64,000 nt of DNA, from contig OZ242265.1 of NCBI GenBank assembly GCA_965207165.1, positions 682,001-746,000 of the forward strand, given 5' to 3'. This document shows positions 1 to 8,799 of this stretch, piece after piece (the stretch's first letter is position 1; the number at the start of each line of letters is the position of its first letter). Source of the DNA: JAAXHV01 sp965207165. Its GTDB lineage: Bacteria; Pseudomonadota; Gammaproteobacteria; Eutrophobiales; Eutrophobiaceae. The position numbers and the translations under genes were made by a program. The notes under the pieces were generated by a model that worked only from the letters and a program-made list of their open reading frames with translations, was not told where the DNA came from and searched no databases.

Positions 1-253
1 CGGCATAGAGTGCATTTTGGGGTATCTGCTCGAAGGACTGTGACAATGCTGTAGCGGCATCCGAGGCCGCCGTTAACGCAAGGACCGCATCCACACCGGC
101 TACCGCCTCTCCCGGGTCTTCGAAACGGCTTACTCCAGCCGGCGTTATCACGGGTGCGGGATCGTAGGCTTGCACGGAAATCCCGGCCGACAGCAGGTCT
201 GAACTGATGATTGAGCCGGCTTCACCCAGACCGAATACGCATATGGTGTTCAT
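1..253 (-). CDS. NAD(P)-binding dehydrogenase, 6PGDH/3-hydroxyisobutyrate dehydrogenase-like, partial
   Basis: The first 84 residues of a minus-strand protein are present and the rest lies before base 1. The start MNTICVFGLGEAG gives a beta strand followed by the GxGxxG dinucleotide-binding loop (GLGEAGS). A later acidic residue after VQAYD suits the end of beta-2, and VDAVLALTAASDA resembles the 'advvi' stretch of 6-phosphogluconate/3-hydroxyisobutyrate dehydrogenases. The fold assignment is fairly secure, but the substrate cannot be told from this fragment. It lies back to back with the TonB receptor gene, with about 320 bases between them. Confidence 0.75.
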   Translation of the reverse strand, partial: MNTICVFGLGEAGSIISSDLLSAGISVQAYDPAPVITPAGVSRFEDPGEAVAGVDAVLALTAASDAATALSQSFEQIPQNALYA

Positions 254-563
254 GAGTTCTCAAATTTGTTATTATCGGCACTCTGAAAAATACCCGGAAT
301 AATAGTATATTTCTCTCCTGGCGCAGCGGAGTTCAATTTGAAAGAGCATTACATTTTGTTGTTGGGGAGTGTATTGGTATCGTTAACCTCTGAGCCGTTT
401 TAGCTTTTAAAGTCAAAAACTTAACAGCAATAGACAGTTGCGTAACTATTTCCCATGACAATCAAAGCAAAAGCTATTGGAGCCCGGGACTCAAATAAAC
501 TATACCCAATATATAACTTTTTATACCGGCAGAATTACTAATTTCGAAACTGGGGGCAAAATC
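254..563. other. Intergenic region upstream of TonB receptor, divergent promoters expected
   Basis: About 310 AT-rich bases separate the divergent dehydrogenase and TonB receptor genes. I see no RNA gene and no convincing operator. An open frame runs in from a TTG at 477, but it has no ribosome-binding site and the signal peptide begins later. Confidence 0.5.
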
Positions 564-575
564 GTGGAAAAGAAG

Positions 576-3230
576 ATGGAATCAGGTACAAAGACAATCA
601 ACTCCACTCGGAACGGGCAAACCAGGCCTTTTGCTTCGGCTCTGATGCTTGTATGTGCGGCGGGTATTTTTTCATCTCCGGCTTTGGCGCAATCAGCGCT
701 TGAAGAAATAACAGTCACGGCACAACGCCGGGAGCAGAGTATCCAGGATATCCCCTATAATATTTCAGCGTATTCGGATGAGTATCTTAAAACCGCCCGG
801 GCCTTCGATATAGGCGACGTCTCCCGTCTCGTTCCGGGACTCAATTTCAAGGACCAGGGCGCATCGCTGCGCTCAAGCCGGAATTCTTTTATTCTCCGCG
901 GTATTAATGCCAATGATTCCAGGCTCATATTCGGCACCGACGTCAGTTCCGGTGCGGTTTCAATGTATTTCGGCGAGACACCATTATTTTTTCCCATCGT
1001 CATGAAGGATATCGAACGGGTGGAAGTATTGCGCGGCCCGCAGGGAACTTTATACGGTTCAGGATCGCTTGGCGGAACAATCCGTTTCATACCGAAAGCG
1101 GCCGACCTGGGAGAGTTTTCGATGGACGCCAATGTGCATCTTGATTCCATGTGGGAATCCGATGAGGTTGGTTATGGCGGAGACGTCGCGGTCAACATTC
1201 CCCTGGTAGAGGATACCCTGGCCTTGAGGCTGGTTGGTAGCTGGGATGATTTAGGTGGCTTTGTGGATGGAATCGGTCTTGTACAACGTGACAACAGCGG
1301 CGAGCCTGTCCCAAGTGTAGCCGGAGACCTTGCGAGCGGGTATGTGCTGGCTCCGGAAGAGGATACCAATGATACTCAATCACATATGATTCGCGCCAAC
1401 CTGCACTGGGTGCCGTCAGATACGGTCGATGTCCAGTTAAGCTACCTCAACCAGAAGAGTAAAGTAGATGATTTTTCCGCAGTAAACCCCGGTTTTGACG
1501 GGGGGCTGGTTGACGCCAGTCTCGCCAATTTTCCCGGGTCATTCTTTTCCAACGCAAATGCCTGTAATGGAGGCGTCGCGTTCTCCAGGGATTTTTTCAC
1601 CCCAAATCAGACTTGTCTCGGCGCGGGTGGGAATACGCTCTACGCGAACAGTGGCGTAACGATTCCTGATGCAGGTGACTACGATCACACCATGTTCATC
1701 AAATCAGCCGGCGAGAGCAAGGCTGACATTTTTAATGCGGAAGTAAACATCGATCTTGGCATAGCTTCGGTTACATCTTCGACTTCCTATTCGGAAGTCA
1801 GCTATTTCAATACCCCTGATTTTACCGGCTTCGATTTGCCTACCAGGGCGCCGGGGGGTTCAAGTGTGGCGACATTTAATTCATTTTATCCTCGAGCTGT
1901 CGGTGCCTCCTCTTCCTTTGATGAAACCGAGCGGTTTACACAGGAAATTCGCTTCACGTCAAATGGAAATAACAAGATTGACTACGTTATCGGCGCTTAT
2001 TATGAAGACAGGGAATCGGTCGGTGCGGCTATTACCACGCAACCGGGGTTAAGTGAATTTGATACGACCATCAATGTGGCAAACCTCGGATTTCCCCGTG
2101 GCAGGAACAACGCTAATCACCCGGACGTCACCTTTTCGGAAGACAGACTTTTCAAATTTGAAGATATCGCCGTCTTTGGTGAGTTGACCATGCACGTAAC
2201 CGATCAATGGCAGGTTACCGGTGGTATACGGGCATTCTGGCAGGAATTTTCCCACGACTTTGAATCGTTAATACCGTTTTGCGGTCTGTTTTGTTCAAGC
2301 CCCGAGCAGCCCCGGTTTTTCGAAGGCGGCACGACCGTTAATGATGCAAAGCGTGATTTTGAAGACCAGATTTTCAAGGTCAACACGTCATATGATATCA
2401 ACGACGATATGATGGCGTATTTTACCTGGTCCGAAGGGTTCCGCCATGGCGGCGCCAATGCGCTTCCGCAAGGCGGTCGCCAGGCCTCCTTGCCGTCATT
2501 GCTCCAGTTTCAACCGGATTCGACAACCAATTGGGAAGTGGGTTTGAAAGGTTCTCTCTCGGAGCATATAAACTATTCAATCGCGGCGTATCTTGTTGAA
2601 TGGGACAATTTTCAGTTTGAATCTTTTGTAATCAATGGATTTAAGGTTGTGCTGAATGGAGCTGAAGCCGAAACAAAAGGTATTGAGCTGGAACTGAACG
2701 GAAACCTTGGTGAAGGCCTGACATACAATTTCGGCTATTCATACATCGATGCGGAGGTCACAAAGGATTTCGTCGTATCAGACTATGTCGCCGGAACGAC
2801 AGGATCCTTTTTTATACCGCCCTTCACGGTACTCCCTCTTATTACGGTTTCAGACGGCGATCCGTTGCCGAGTGTGCCTGACCACACCTTTGCATTCGCC
2901 CTCGATTACCTGCAACCACTCAATATGAATAACTGGTCGCTTGCCTGGCACGTGGATGGAAAATACGCCAGCGACACACAATCGACGTTTAATGAAAATG
3001 TAAATCTGGGACGGGATTTCTTCGAAATTGACTCCTATGCCGTGTTTAACGCATCAGTAGCACTGGAGTCCAATGACAACTGGACTGCATCACTGTTTGT
3101 GCGCAATATAGGGAATGAACAGAATTTATCTGCCGGAAATACCGCAGCATCAGCCGGCGGCGTGCACCAGTACTATTTTACCTTGCGGCCACGCACAATC
3201 GGTCTGGCCTTCAATTTCCGATACAATTAA
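576..3230 (+). CDS. TonB-dependent outer-membrane receptor
   Basis: 884-residue outer-membrane receptor that should import a ligand using TonB energy. The N-terminal signal peptide ends near PALAQS. It is followed by EEITVTAQRREQSIQDIPYNI, the usual TonB-box and plug start of the FecA/FyuA-like receptors with the VTAQRREQ motif. The plug motif VEVLRGPQGTLYGSGSLGG is clear around residues 150-170, and the rest is beta-barrel ending in an aromatic-rich strand. I chose ATG 576 because the signal peptide starts there; GTG 564, with a GGGGGC in front, is an alternative. Next to an MFS carrier and a catabolic cluster, it probably imports an aromatic or terpenoid-like substrate, but the ligand is inference. 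Confidence 0.93.
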   Translation: MESGTKTINSTRNGQTRPFASALMLVCAAGIFSSPALAQSALEEITVTAQRREQSIQDIPYNISAYSDEYLKTARAFDIGDVSRLVPGLNFKDQGASLRSSRNSFILRGINANDSRLIFGTDVSSGAVSMYFGETPLFFPIVMKDIERVEVLRGPQGTLYGSGSLGGTIRFIPKAADLGEFSMDANVHLDSMWESDEVGYGGDVAVNIPLVEDTLALRLVGSWDDLGGFVDGIGLVQRDNSGEPVPSVAGDLASGYVLAPEEDTNDTQSHMIRANLHWVPSDTVDVQLSYLNQKSKVDDFSAVNPGFDGGLVDASLANFPGSFFSNANACNGGVAFSRDFFTPNQTCLGAGGNTLYANSGVTIPDAGDYDHTMFIKSAGESKADIFNAEVNIDLGIASVTSSTSYSEVSYFNTPDFTGFDLPTRAPGGSSVATFNSFYPRAVGASSSFDETERFTQEIRFTSNGNNKIDYVIGAYYEDRESVGAAITTQPGLSEFDTTINVANLGFPRGRNNANHPDVTFSEDRLFKFEDIAVFGELTMHVTDQWQVTGGIRAFWQEFSHDFESLIPFCGLFCSSPEQPRFFEGGTTVNDAKRDFEDQIFKVNTSYDINDDMMAYFTWSEGFRHGGANALPQGGRQASLPSLLQFQPDSTTNWEVGLKGSLSEHINYSIAAYLVEWDNFQFESFVINGFKVVLNGAEAETKGIELELNGNLGEGLTYNFGYSYIDAEVTKDFVVSDYVAGTTGSFFIPPFTVLPLITVSDGDPLPSVPDHTFAFALDYLQPLNMNNWSLAWHVDGKYASDTQSTFNENVNLGRDFFEIDSYAVFNASVALESNDNWTASLFVRNIGNEQNLSAGNTAASAGGVHQYYFTLRPRTIGLAFNFRYN

Positions 3231-3310
3231 AGTCCTTTGAAGTTATCTGTCGAAGCCGCCGCATCTTTTCCGGCGGCTTCATCCCGCACAGCAAACCGGT
3301 TACGACCTGA

Positions 3311-3327
3311 CCCCATGCTACATGGGG
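3311..3327 (+). promoter_or_regulatory. Hairpin enclosing the ribosome-binding site of the MFS gene
   Basis: A perfect 7-bp inverted repeat, CCCCATG-cta-CATGGGG, lies 7 bases before the MFS start codon at 3335. The right arm contains the GGGG that would serve as the Shine-Dalgarno sequence. Folding would hide the site. The sequence is also part of a dispersed GACCTGACCCCAT repeat, so regulation is only a possibility. Confidence 0.4.
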
Positions 3328-3334
3328 AATTAGC

Positions 3335-4555
3335 ATGAACGAATTCAGGAAAGGCTGGGGACCCTTGCTGGCCGCAACGGTTGGCATGATGTGCGGCTTG
3401 CTCACAATAACCAATTACTCACAGGGTTTCTTCGTTGGTCCCGTTACGGCCGACCTTGGCTGGTCGGTGCCGGAGTTTTTCTTTGCGTTCACGATCTCGG
3501 CCTGTCTGGGGCTAATTACTGCCCCGCTAATCGGTTCGCTCGCATTGAAGTACGGCATCAAGCGCATGGGTATTCTCGGACTCGTCGGGCACGCGCTGGC
3601 GTACGTATTGATGTCGCTGAACAATGGTTCGCTGGCGCTCTGGTACCTGACATTCGCAGCTCTGGCATTTCTCGCAGCGGGTACGCTGCCGGTCATCTGG
3701 ACGGCCGTCCTCAACGGCTGGTTTGAGAAGAATCGCGGCAAGGCAATCGGCATTACGATGGCGGGTACCGGGTTAGGCGCATTCCTGTTACCGCCGATCG
3801 CTGAGTTCCTGATTTCCAACTATGGCTGGCGGACGGCATATCAGGCTATCGGTATCGGTGCGTTGGTGGTGTCCCTGCCGATAGTCGTCTTGTTGTTCAA
3901 CGAAAACCCGGAAGCGGGGTCCGGCAAAGCAAATTCGACAGCGCCGGATACAAGCTGGGGAATGACGCGGGCGGAAGCGCTGCGCGGCTACCGTTTCTGG
4001 GTGCTCGGTAGTGTGTTGTTTATCACTGTTTTCGTCATTGTCGGTTTGCTTTCGAATTTCGAGAGAATCATGGTAGCCCGCGGCTTGGCACGCGCGGATA
4101 TTGCAGGTATCGCGGCGATAATGGGGTTGACCGTAATTGTCGGCCGACTGCTGGTCGGCGTACTGATTGACAGATTCTGGGCGCCTGGCGTCGCCTCGGT
4201 GTTTATTGTGATGCCCATCATCGCAATGTTGCTGATGAAATACGGTGTGCCGTCCATGGGGACCGGAATAGTAATCGGTATCGCCATAGGACTTGCCGCA
4301 GGCGCCGAACTGGACATGCTTGCCTATCTTACCGGCCGTTACTTCGGACCTGCACATTACCCGGCAGTATTCGGCGGCATTTTTGCTTTTTTTACGGTTG
4401 GCGCCGGTATTGCGCCACCGCTGTTCGGCGCAGGCGCGGCGGCCTGGCAGGGGTACGGCATGGTACTGAACGGGTCGATCGGGTTATTGATCCTGTCGAT
4501 CATATTGTACCTGAGCCTGGGCAAATACCCGGATGCCCGGCGTTCCCCGGGTTAG
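3335..4555 (+). CDS. MFS transporter
   Basis: 406-residue inner-membrane carrier with about 12 hydrophobic segments and a central loop near residues 190-210 rich in small polar residues. The pattern (start KGWGPLLAATVGMMCG, then FGPAHYPAVFGG in the second half) resembles the OxlT/monocarboxylate branch of the major facilitator superfamily. A second paralogue lies at 12348-13601 in the same cluster. The start ATG 3335 has GGGGA 8 bases upstream. It is 104 bases after the TonB receptor and probably moves the same or a derived organic acid across the inner membrane; the substrate is not visible. Confidence 0.9.
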   Translation: MNEFRKGWGPLLAATVGMMCGLLTITNYSQGFFVGPVTADLGWSVPEFFFAFTISACLGLITAPLIGSLALKYGIKRMGILGLVGHALAYVLMSLNNGSLALWYLTFAALAFLAAGTLPVIWTAVLNGWFEKNRGKAIGITMAGTGLGAFLLPPIAEFLISNYGWRTAYQAIGIGALVVSLPIVVLLFNENPEAGSGKANSTAPDTSWGMTRAEALRGYRFWVLGSVLFITVFVIVGLLSNFERIMVARGLARADIAGIAAIMGLTVIVGRLLVGVLIDRFWAPGVASVFIVMPIIAMLLMKYGVPSMGTGIVIGIAIGLAAGAELDMLAYLTGRYFGPAHYPAVFGGIFAFFTVGAGIAPPLFGAGAAAWQGYGMVLNGSIGLLILSIILYLSLGKYPDARRSPG

Positions 4556-4566
4556 GCACCGGTACG

Positions 4567-4959
4567 CTATTGTGGCATGTAGTTAATTCTGAAGGGGTTT
4601 CCTTCCGGGTCTCTTAATACCGCTTGATACCAACCATAGTAGGTTTCAAACGGCGGTTTAAGCGTTGTTCCACCCAGTTCAACTGCATAATTGCAACGAG
4701 CATCAACATCTTCCCGGCTTGATGCACCAAAGGTCATTAAGAGCGTGTCTGTTTGGGTATCTGGTTTAGTTAGTGACAAAAGCCCGTAGGCATCCAGGCT
4801 ACTTATGCCGATACAGCATGCGCCTGTTTCGAAGCCTCTGAAATAATCTGAACGACTTGCCGTTATCTCTTCAAGATTAAATAGTGTTTGATAATACTCA
4901 GCAAGGGCAACCATGTTCTTTGCAAACACATTGACATAGAATAATGGATATTTATTCAT
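4567..4959 (-). CDS. VOC (glyoxalase/bleomycin-resistance) superfamily protein
   Basis: 130-residue protein with the VOC pattern. It opens with a beta strand (YPLFYVNVFAKNMVALAEYY) and closes with the typical VLRDPEGNPFRINYMP strand containing a candidate metal-ligand Glu/Asp region. Family members include glyoxalases, extradiol dioxygenases and resistance proteins; this one has a single betaalphabetabetabeta pair. A TTG start at 4980 would overlap the preceding 2OG oxygenase stop, but ATG 4959 gives the normal length. It is the last gene of a minus-strand operon after P450 and 2OG oxygenase, suggesting an accessory ring-cleavage, isomerase or binding role. Confidence 0.82.
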   Translation of the reverse strand: MNKYPLFYVNVFAKNMVALAEYYQTLFNLEEITASRSDYFRGFETGACCIGISSLDAYGLLSLTKPDTQTDTLLMTFGASSREDVDARCNYAVELGGTTLKPPFETYYGWYQAVLRDPEGNPFRINYMPQ

Positions 4960-4976
4960 TTTATTTCTTAAAAGAG

Positions 4977-5960
4977 TCAAGCTGATTTTCCGTACGTTTT
5001 CTCATACATATAAGCAACATGTTCCCCGGCAGTCGTCTCCGGGAAATCCAGCTCTCCGGATTCAGGCATGCAGGTAGGAACACATTTGACCTTGTAAAAA
5101 TAATCAGGATCAAAAAAAGTGGGGCAGGAATAGCGGCTTTTGCCACTCTGGTTATTAACGACACGGTGCATATTGGAGCGATATACACCATTGGTGAACA
5201 CACGCATCATTTCGCCCAGATTGACGACAAACGTGCCTTCTATTGGAGGGGTTCTGATCCAGTCACCTGCGGAGTTTTGCACTTCCAATCCGCCAATATC
5301 GTCCTGCAAAAGCATGGTTAACATACCCCAGTCCGTGTGTGCCCCTGCCCCAAGTTGATTGGCAACGATTTCGGATTCCTGGGACGGATAATGCAGCAGA
5401 CGGCCAACCATCACAGGTTCGGATAAACCCCCGTCGAAATAAGCCTCGGTCAGATCCAATGACAAGGCGAGTATCTTTGAAAGCGTTCTACCCAGGTCCC
5501 GCATCAAATCAACATATTCATTAAATGAATCTTTAAAACCCTCTGGCTGTTCCGGCCATTGATTTGAACCCGTGTTGGGTACTCCTCGTTTCACATAAGG
5601 GTGGTTTTCATCCAGGTCATTACCGATAAGAAAGCCTTCTTTTAAATCGGGTGGCGAACCTTCGTCTAACGTCTGTGCCTTGATAGGTTCGTAGCCGCGA
5701 GTACAGGATGAGTTGTTGATATGAACTCTGTTCTTTTCCGCTGCAGGCAATTCGAAGAAAATTCTTGCCAGCTCAAGATGTTGCTCCATTCGATCAAGAG
5801 AAATGCCGTGGTTACTGATATAAAAGAATCCTGTTTCCCTGGAGGCTTTATGCACCTCCCATGCCACGGCTTTCTTCGCCTCTATATCACCGGAAAAATA
5901 AGGGGTAAGGTCAATAACCGGTATCCTGTCAGCGGCCTTTGCGGGCGTGTAAATAATCAT
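4977..5960 (-). CDS. 2-oxoglutarate/Fe(II) oxygenase, isopenicillin N synthase family
   Basis: 327-residue cytosolic non-haem iron oxygenase. The N-terminal DIOX_N segment reads IPVIDLTPYF...ETGFFYISNHGIS. The jelly-roll core carries the iron triad HTDWG (His and Asp) and the distal His in SNMHRVV, followed by RYSCPTFF, whose RxS pair binds the 2OG carboxylate. Length and motifs fit family members such as IPNS, gibberellin oxidases and bacterial homologues. It lies 26 bases downstream of the P450 in the same direction and slightly overlaps the VOC frame if TTG is used there, so the three are probably one transcript. Substrate unknown; hydroxylation or desaturation of the cluster's compound is likely. 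Confidence 0.92.
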   Translation of the reverse strand: MIIYTPAKAADRIPVIDLTPYFSGDIEAKKAVAWEVHKASRETGFFYISNHGISLDRMEQHLELARIFFELPAAEKNRVHINNSSCTRGYEPIKAQTLDEGSPPDLKEGFLIGNDLDENHPYVKRGVPNTGSNQWPEQPEGFKDSFNEYVDLMRDLGRTLSKILALSLDLTEAYFDGGLSEPVMVGRLLHYPSQESEIVANQLGAGAHTDWGMLTMLLQDDIGGLEVQNSAGDWIRTPPIEGTFVVNLGEMMRVFTNGVYRSNMHRVVNNQSGKSRYSCPTFFDPDYFYKVKCVPTCMPESGELDFPETTAGEHVAYMYEKTYGKSA

Positions 5961-5986
5961 AGAATGGGGTCAGGTCGCACAATGCA

Positions 5987-7195
5987 CTATGCCCCGCTCC
6001 CATTTAACTCGACTCTGAGTTCGGTTACTTCGCTGACAAACATATTGGTGTTTATCTTGAAGCTTTTTAAGCGGGCATTGGAGTAGCTGCCTACCATTTC
6101 TGCGACGGCTTCCTGGGTCTCGATTAATGCTACATGCTGACCGAGACAGGAGTATATGCCGCCGCCGAAGTCCAGCAGATGGTGGACACCTTTCCGGGTC
6201 GGATCGTAGCGTAAGGGGTCGTCGTAAACCCTCGGGTCGCGGTGGGCCGCGGGTATCAGGTGATGGACCGGTGTGCCTTCAGGGATCAGGACTCCACCGT
6301 ATTCCAGGTCTTCTGAAGCATAGCGCATCAGCGTATTGATACGGCCGGACAAACGGATAGTTTCATCGACAGCAGCCGGAATCAGCTCAGGATGATCAAT
6401 GACCTGTTGCCAGCGTTGCCTGTCACTCGCAAGCCGGCCGATGACCGTGGCGATGCCTTGGGCGGTGTTGTCGGTACTGGCCTCGTTGAACATGGAGACA
6501 ATGTGGAACAACTCCTGCTCACTGAAATGACCGGCCTGGTGCTGGGCAATGAAATTGGCAAGGAGATTTTCCTTCGGTGCTTCCATTGCATTGTCTATGA
6601 GGCTTTGGACGTAGGGAAACAATTCATCGTAGGCAGCGATAATACCGGGGGTAAATTCAGGATTTCTGCTGAATATCTTCAGAATCCGGTCAGACAGGTC
6701 GGCGATCCAGGGGGCATCACTCAGCGGTGCGCCAAACCATAGGCAAAACAGGCTGGAGGGAACCGAAAAAGCAAACTCGTGCAGCAGATTGGTTTCTGTG
6801 TCCGGATCTAATTTCTGCAGGAGGTCCTTGACCAGTTGCCGGATCATGGGGCGTTGTTCTTCGATGACCGAGGCGCCGATTGCCCGTGTCAGTGCCTGGC
6901 GGATACGCGTGCGGTATGCATCCCGGCCGTGGCTTAATAACATGCATCTCTTGAATTCCTTTGCCGGTCCTTCAGGAAAGTTCATGGCCTCCACCAGGCC
7001 CATATGATCTGCAAATAAGCGCCGATCTCTCAACAAGCCGAGGCATTCTTTATGTCCCAGTACTTCCAGCCCGCGGGCGCTGCGGGCGAAGGGCCCCCGT
7101 TCATGGGCCGACATGACAACAGCATCAAAATCGTCACTGGAGGCAAAGGCTGCGGTGATATCAATGGTGGGGAGTTGGTCGATGGTGAGTGTCAT
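5987..7195 (-). CDS. Cytochrome P450
   Basis: 402-residue soluble bacterial-type P450. The K-helix ExxR is DETIR, and the haem-binding loop is FGGGIYSCLGQ, giving F-x2-G-x3-C-x-G with the axial Cys. The usual His or Arg two residues before Cys is Tyr here. The I-helix, normally AGxxTT, reads FNEASTDNT, so the acid-alcohol pair is altered to Ala-Ser. The start ATG 7195 has AGGAG 5 bases upstream. With the downstream 2OG oxygenase and upstream UbiD and dioxygenase genes it forms an oxidative pathway. The unusual I-helix suggests either atypical oxygen activation or a peroxide-using enzyme; that is inference. Confidence 0.93.
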   Translation of the reverse strand: MTLTIDQLPTIDITAAFASSDDFDAVVMSAHERGPFARSARGLEVLGHKECLGLLRDRRLFADHMGLVEAMNFPEGPAKEFKRCMLLSHGRDAYRTRIRQALTRAIGASVIEEQRPMIRQLVKDLLQKLDPDTETNLLHEFAFSVPSSLFCLWFGAPLSDAPWIADLSDRILKIFSRNPEFTPGIIAAYDELFPYVQSLIDNAMEAPKENLLANFIAQHQAGHFSEQELFHIVSMFNEASTDNTAQGIATVIGRLASDRQRWQQVIDHPELIPAAVDETIRLSGRINTLMRYASEDLEYGGVLIPEGTPVHHLIPAAHRDPRVYDDPLRYDPTRKGVHHLLDFGGGIYSCLGQHVALIETQEAVAEMVGSYSNARLKSFKINTNMFVSEVTELRVELNGSGA

Positions 7196-7402
7196 GAGGC
7201 TCCTGTGAATTCTTCTGTTTAAGCCAGTTTAATCCGGTGCTATTTTAGCAGTATATAGAGTCTTCCAAGCATAATTATTGTTAATAAGTGATGATAATTA
7301 GTTATGTTTCCCCGTAACTGCCTGGGGTAACTGCTGGCGGGTGATACCGCACATGGCCGATAACTTTCTTGTCATCGTGCCGTAGTCGGTGAGAAATCCG
7401 GG

Positions 7403-8599
7403 CTAGCTGCTCGCTTCCCGGATCATCTTGCGGAACATGCGTATGCCCACGAGTTTGAGCATCAGCATCTTAAAAAAGGAAGGTCGTCCGGAGTTGGCCG
7501 CAGATACATACTCATTGATGCCCAGTTGTTCCCGCAGGTCTTCGGACATCGCCTGCATGGGGCCGTCGGCCGGGATGCCGGTCGAATCGGCGATGCGCAC
7601 CATGCGCTGGAAGTTGGATATGACCCCGGCGGTATCGATCATCGCCGCTGAACCCATGTTATCCACCAGTGCCTGGCGCGCCGTCTCCAGTTCAGCGCCA
7701 TCCACGCCCATGGAGGCGTTGGTGAATTGCAGCAGTTCGCGGGAATTCGGTATCCCCTTGATTTCCGTACAGGACGGATCGGTAAGGCCGTCGAAGTCGA
7801 TGGACCCCCCTGTCAGTTCGACGCTCTCACGGAGCATCACCACGTGTGAGGCAGTTCAGTAGAAACAGCCGTTGAGTGCGGACACCCGTGCGGCCACTAC
7901 CTCGGTCTGGGGGCGGGTCAGGTTTCCATGAGGGGACTTGGTAACATTCCATACTTCACCAACCTCCAGGTAATGCGCTACGGAAGTATCGAGCAGGGTG
8001 CGCACCTCATCAGGCACCAGGCTGAGCGCCCGGATGACGTAGCCGCGCATATCGCCTTCCCACAGGTCGGCGTCCGGCCCGGTGTCGACCCGCGTCGGGA
8101 GTATCGGGACCCAGGCCCGGTCGTAAGCAGCATTGTCGGGACGGTAACGGCTGGGCTCGCCCGGTTGCGGTTCCGGCAGTTCGTTCAAGGGCAGGCCAAG
8201 GCAGCGGCAGAATTCGTCTATGGAGAACACCGCGACCTGGGTACCGATAATTTCAACGTATTGTTCTTCGCTGAGCCCCTGCTGCATGATCCCGTCAAAC
8301 CAGCTTTTCGTGAGCCGCGCCGAATCGGTGGTCACGCGGTGGATGACTTCGACCACCACGTCGGGAAGATCGCTGACTGTGTCATGGGCCCCGTCAACCG
8401 TGTACGGAGATAACGCTTCCTTGCGCCGGCGACAGAGATCGCATTGCTGCGAATGGCGGATTTCCCTGGCTATGTCGACCCGTTCAGCGGCCGTGAACCA
8501 GTTACCCGGAGCAGCCAGGCGCTGCCAGTAACGGTTATGGCTTGCAGCGAAATTCCCGCGCACCGGCCAGGGGGCATTGCTGTAATCAATCTTACTCAT
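7403..8599 (-). CDS. AhpD/carboxymuconolactone-decarboxylase-like protein, candidate selenoprotein (in-frame TGA, Sec248)
   Basis: One reading frame of 398 codons, broken only by a TGA at 7856-7858. It reads ...VAARVSALNGCFY-[TGA]-TASHVVMLRESV... With TGA as selenocysteine the motif is CxxUxxxH, the exact AhpD-type CxxCxxxH redox site with the second Cys replaced. Downstream the frame stays family-like for 150 residues (IDTAGVISNFQRMVRIADSTGIP). The N-terminal half has a second CMD-like region with QQCDLCRRRKEALSP. AhpD-like proteins are hydroperoxidases or thiol-disulfide reductases. A stem-loop follows the TGA at once. ATG 8599 has GGGAG about 12 bases upstream; TTG 8623 is possible. The alternative is a nonsense mutation that happens to hit the catalytic codon. 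No selA, selB, selC or selD is in the window. Confidence 0.72.
7822..7853 (-). promoter_or_regulatory. Candidate bacterial SECIS stem-loop
   Basis: On the minus strand, starting 3 nt after the TGA, GC+CTCAC pairs with GTGAG+(a)GC: seven Watson-Crick pairs with one bulged A, plus a possible T-G closing pair. The 15-nt loop contains GGTG at nt 15-18 after the TGA; G15-C25 and G16-C24 could extend the stem. Position and a G-rich loop match what SelB recognises in known bacterial SECIS elements. It was folded by eye only. Confidence 0.5.
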
Positions 8600-8654
8600 T
8601 TGCAGGAATTCTCCCTGATCCAACAGGTTGCGTCAACGCAGTTGTTTGACACGC

Positions 8655-8745
8655 AAATTTGGGACACCCATAAATTTACATTAATCCGAAATTCATGGGT
8701 GTCCCAAATTGACACTAATCCGAAATTCATGGGTGTCCCAAATTT
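8655..8745. repeat. REP-like direct and inverted repeats
   Basis: Between the UbiD and AhpD-like genes. Two direct copies of a 29-base unit beginning TAATCCGAAATTCATGGG start at 8682 and 8716. Each contains ATGGGTGTCCCAAATT, whose inverse AAATTTGGGACACCCAT lies at 8655-8671. The left arm can pair with either copy, so alternative hairpins are possible in the operon transcript. Confidence 0.8.
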
Positions 8746-8799
8746 GATTTTAACCTTGGGACGTTACCTGGAATTGCCGGAGCAGGAAACCACGACGGG

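Noticed and set aside
7403..7843. Separate 146-aa gene downstream of a truncated AhpD-like gene
   Set aside because: Same frame as the upstream part, no ribosome site before its first ATG, and the family motif spans the TGA.
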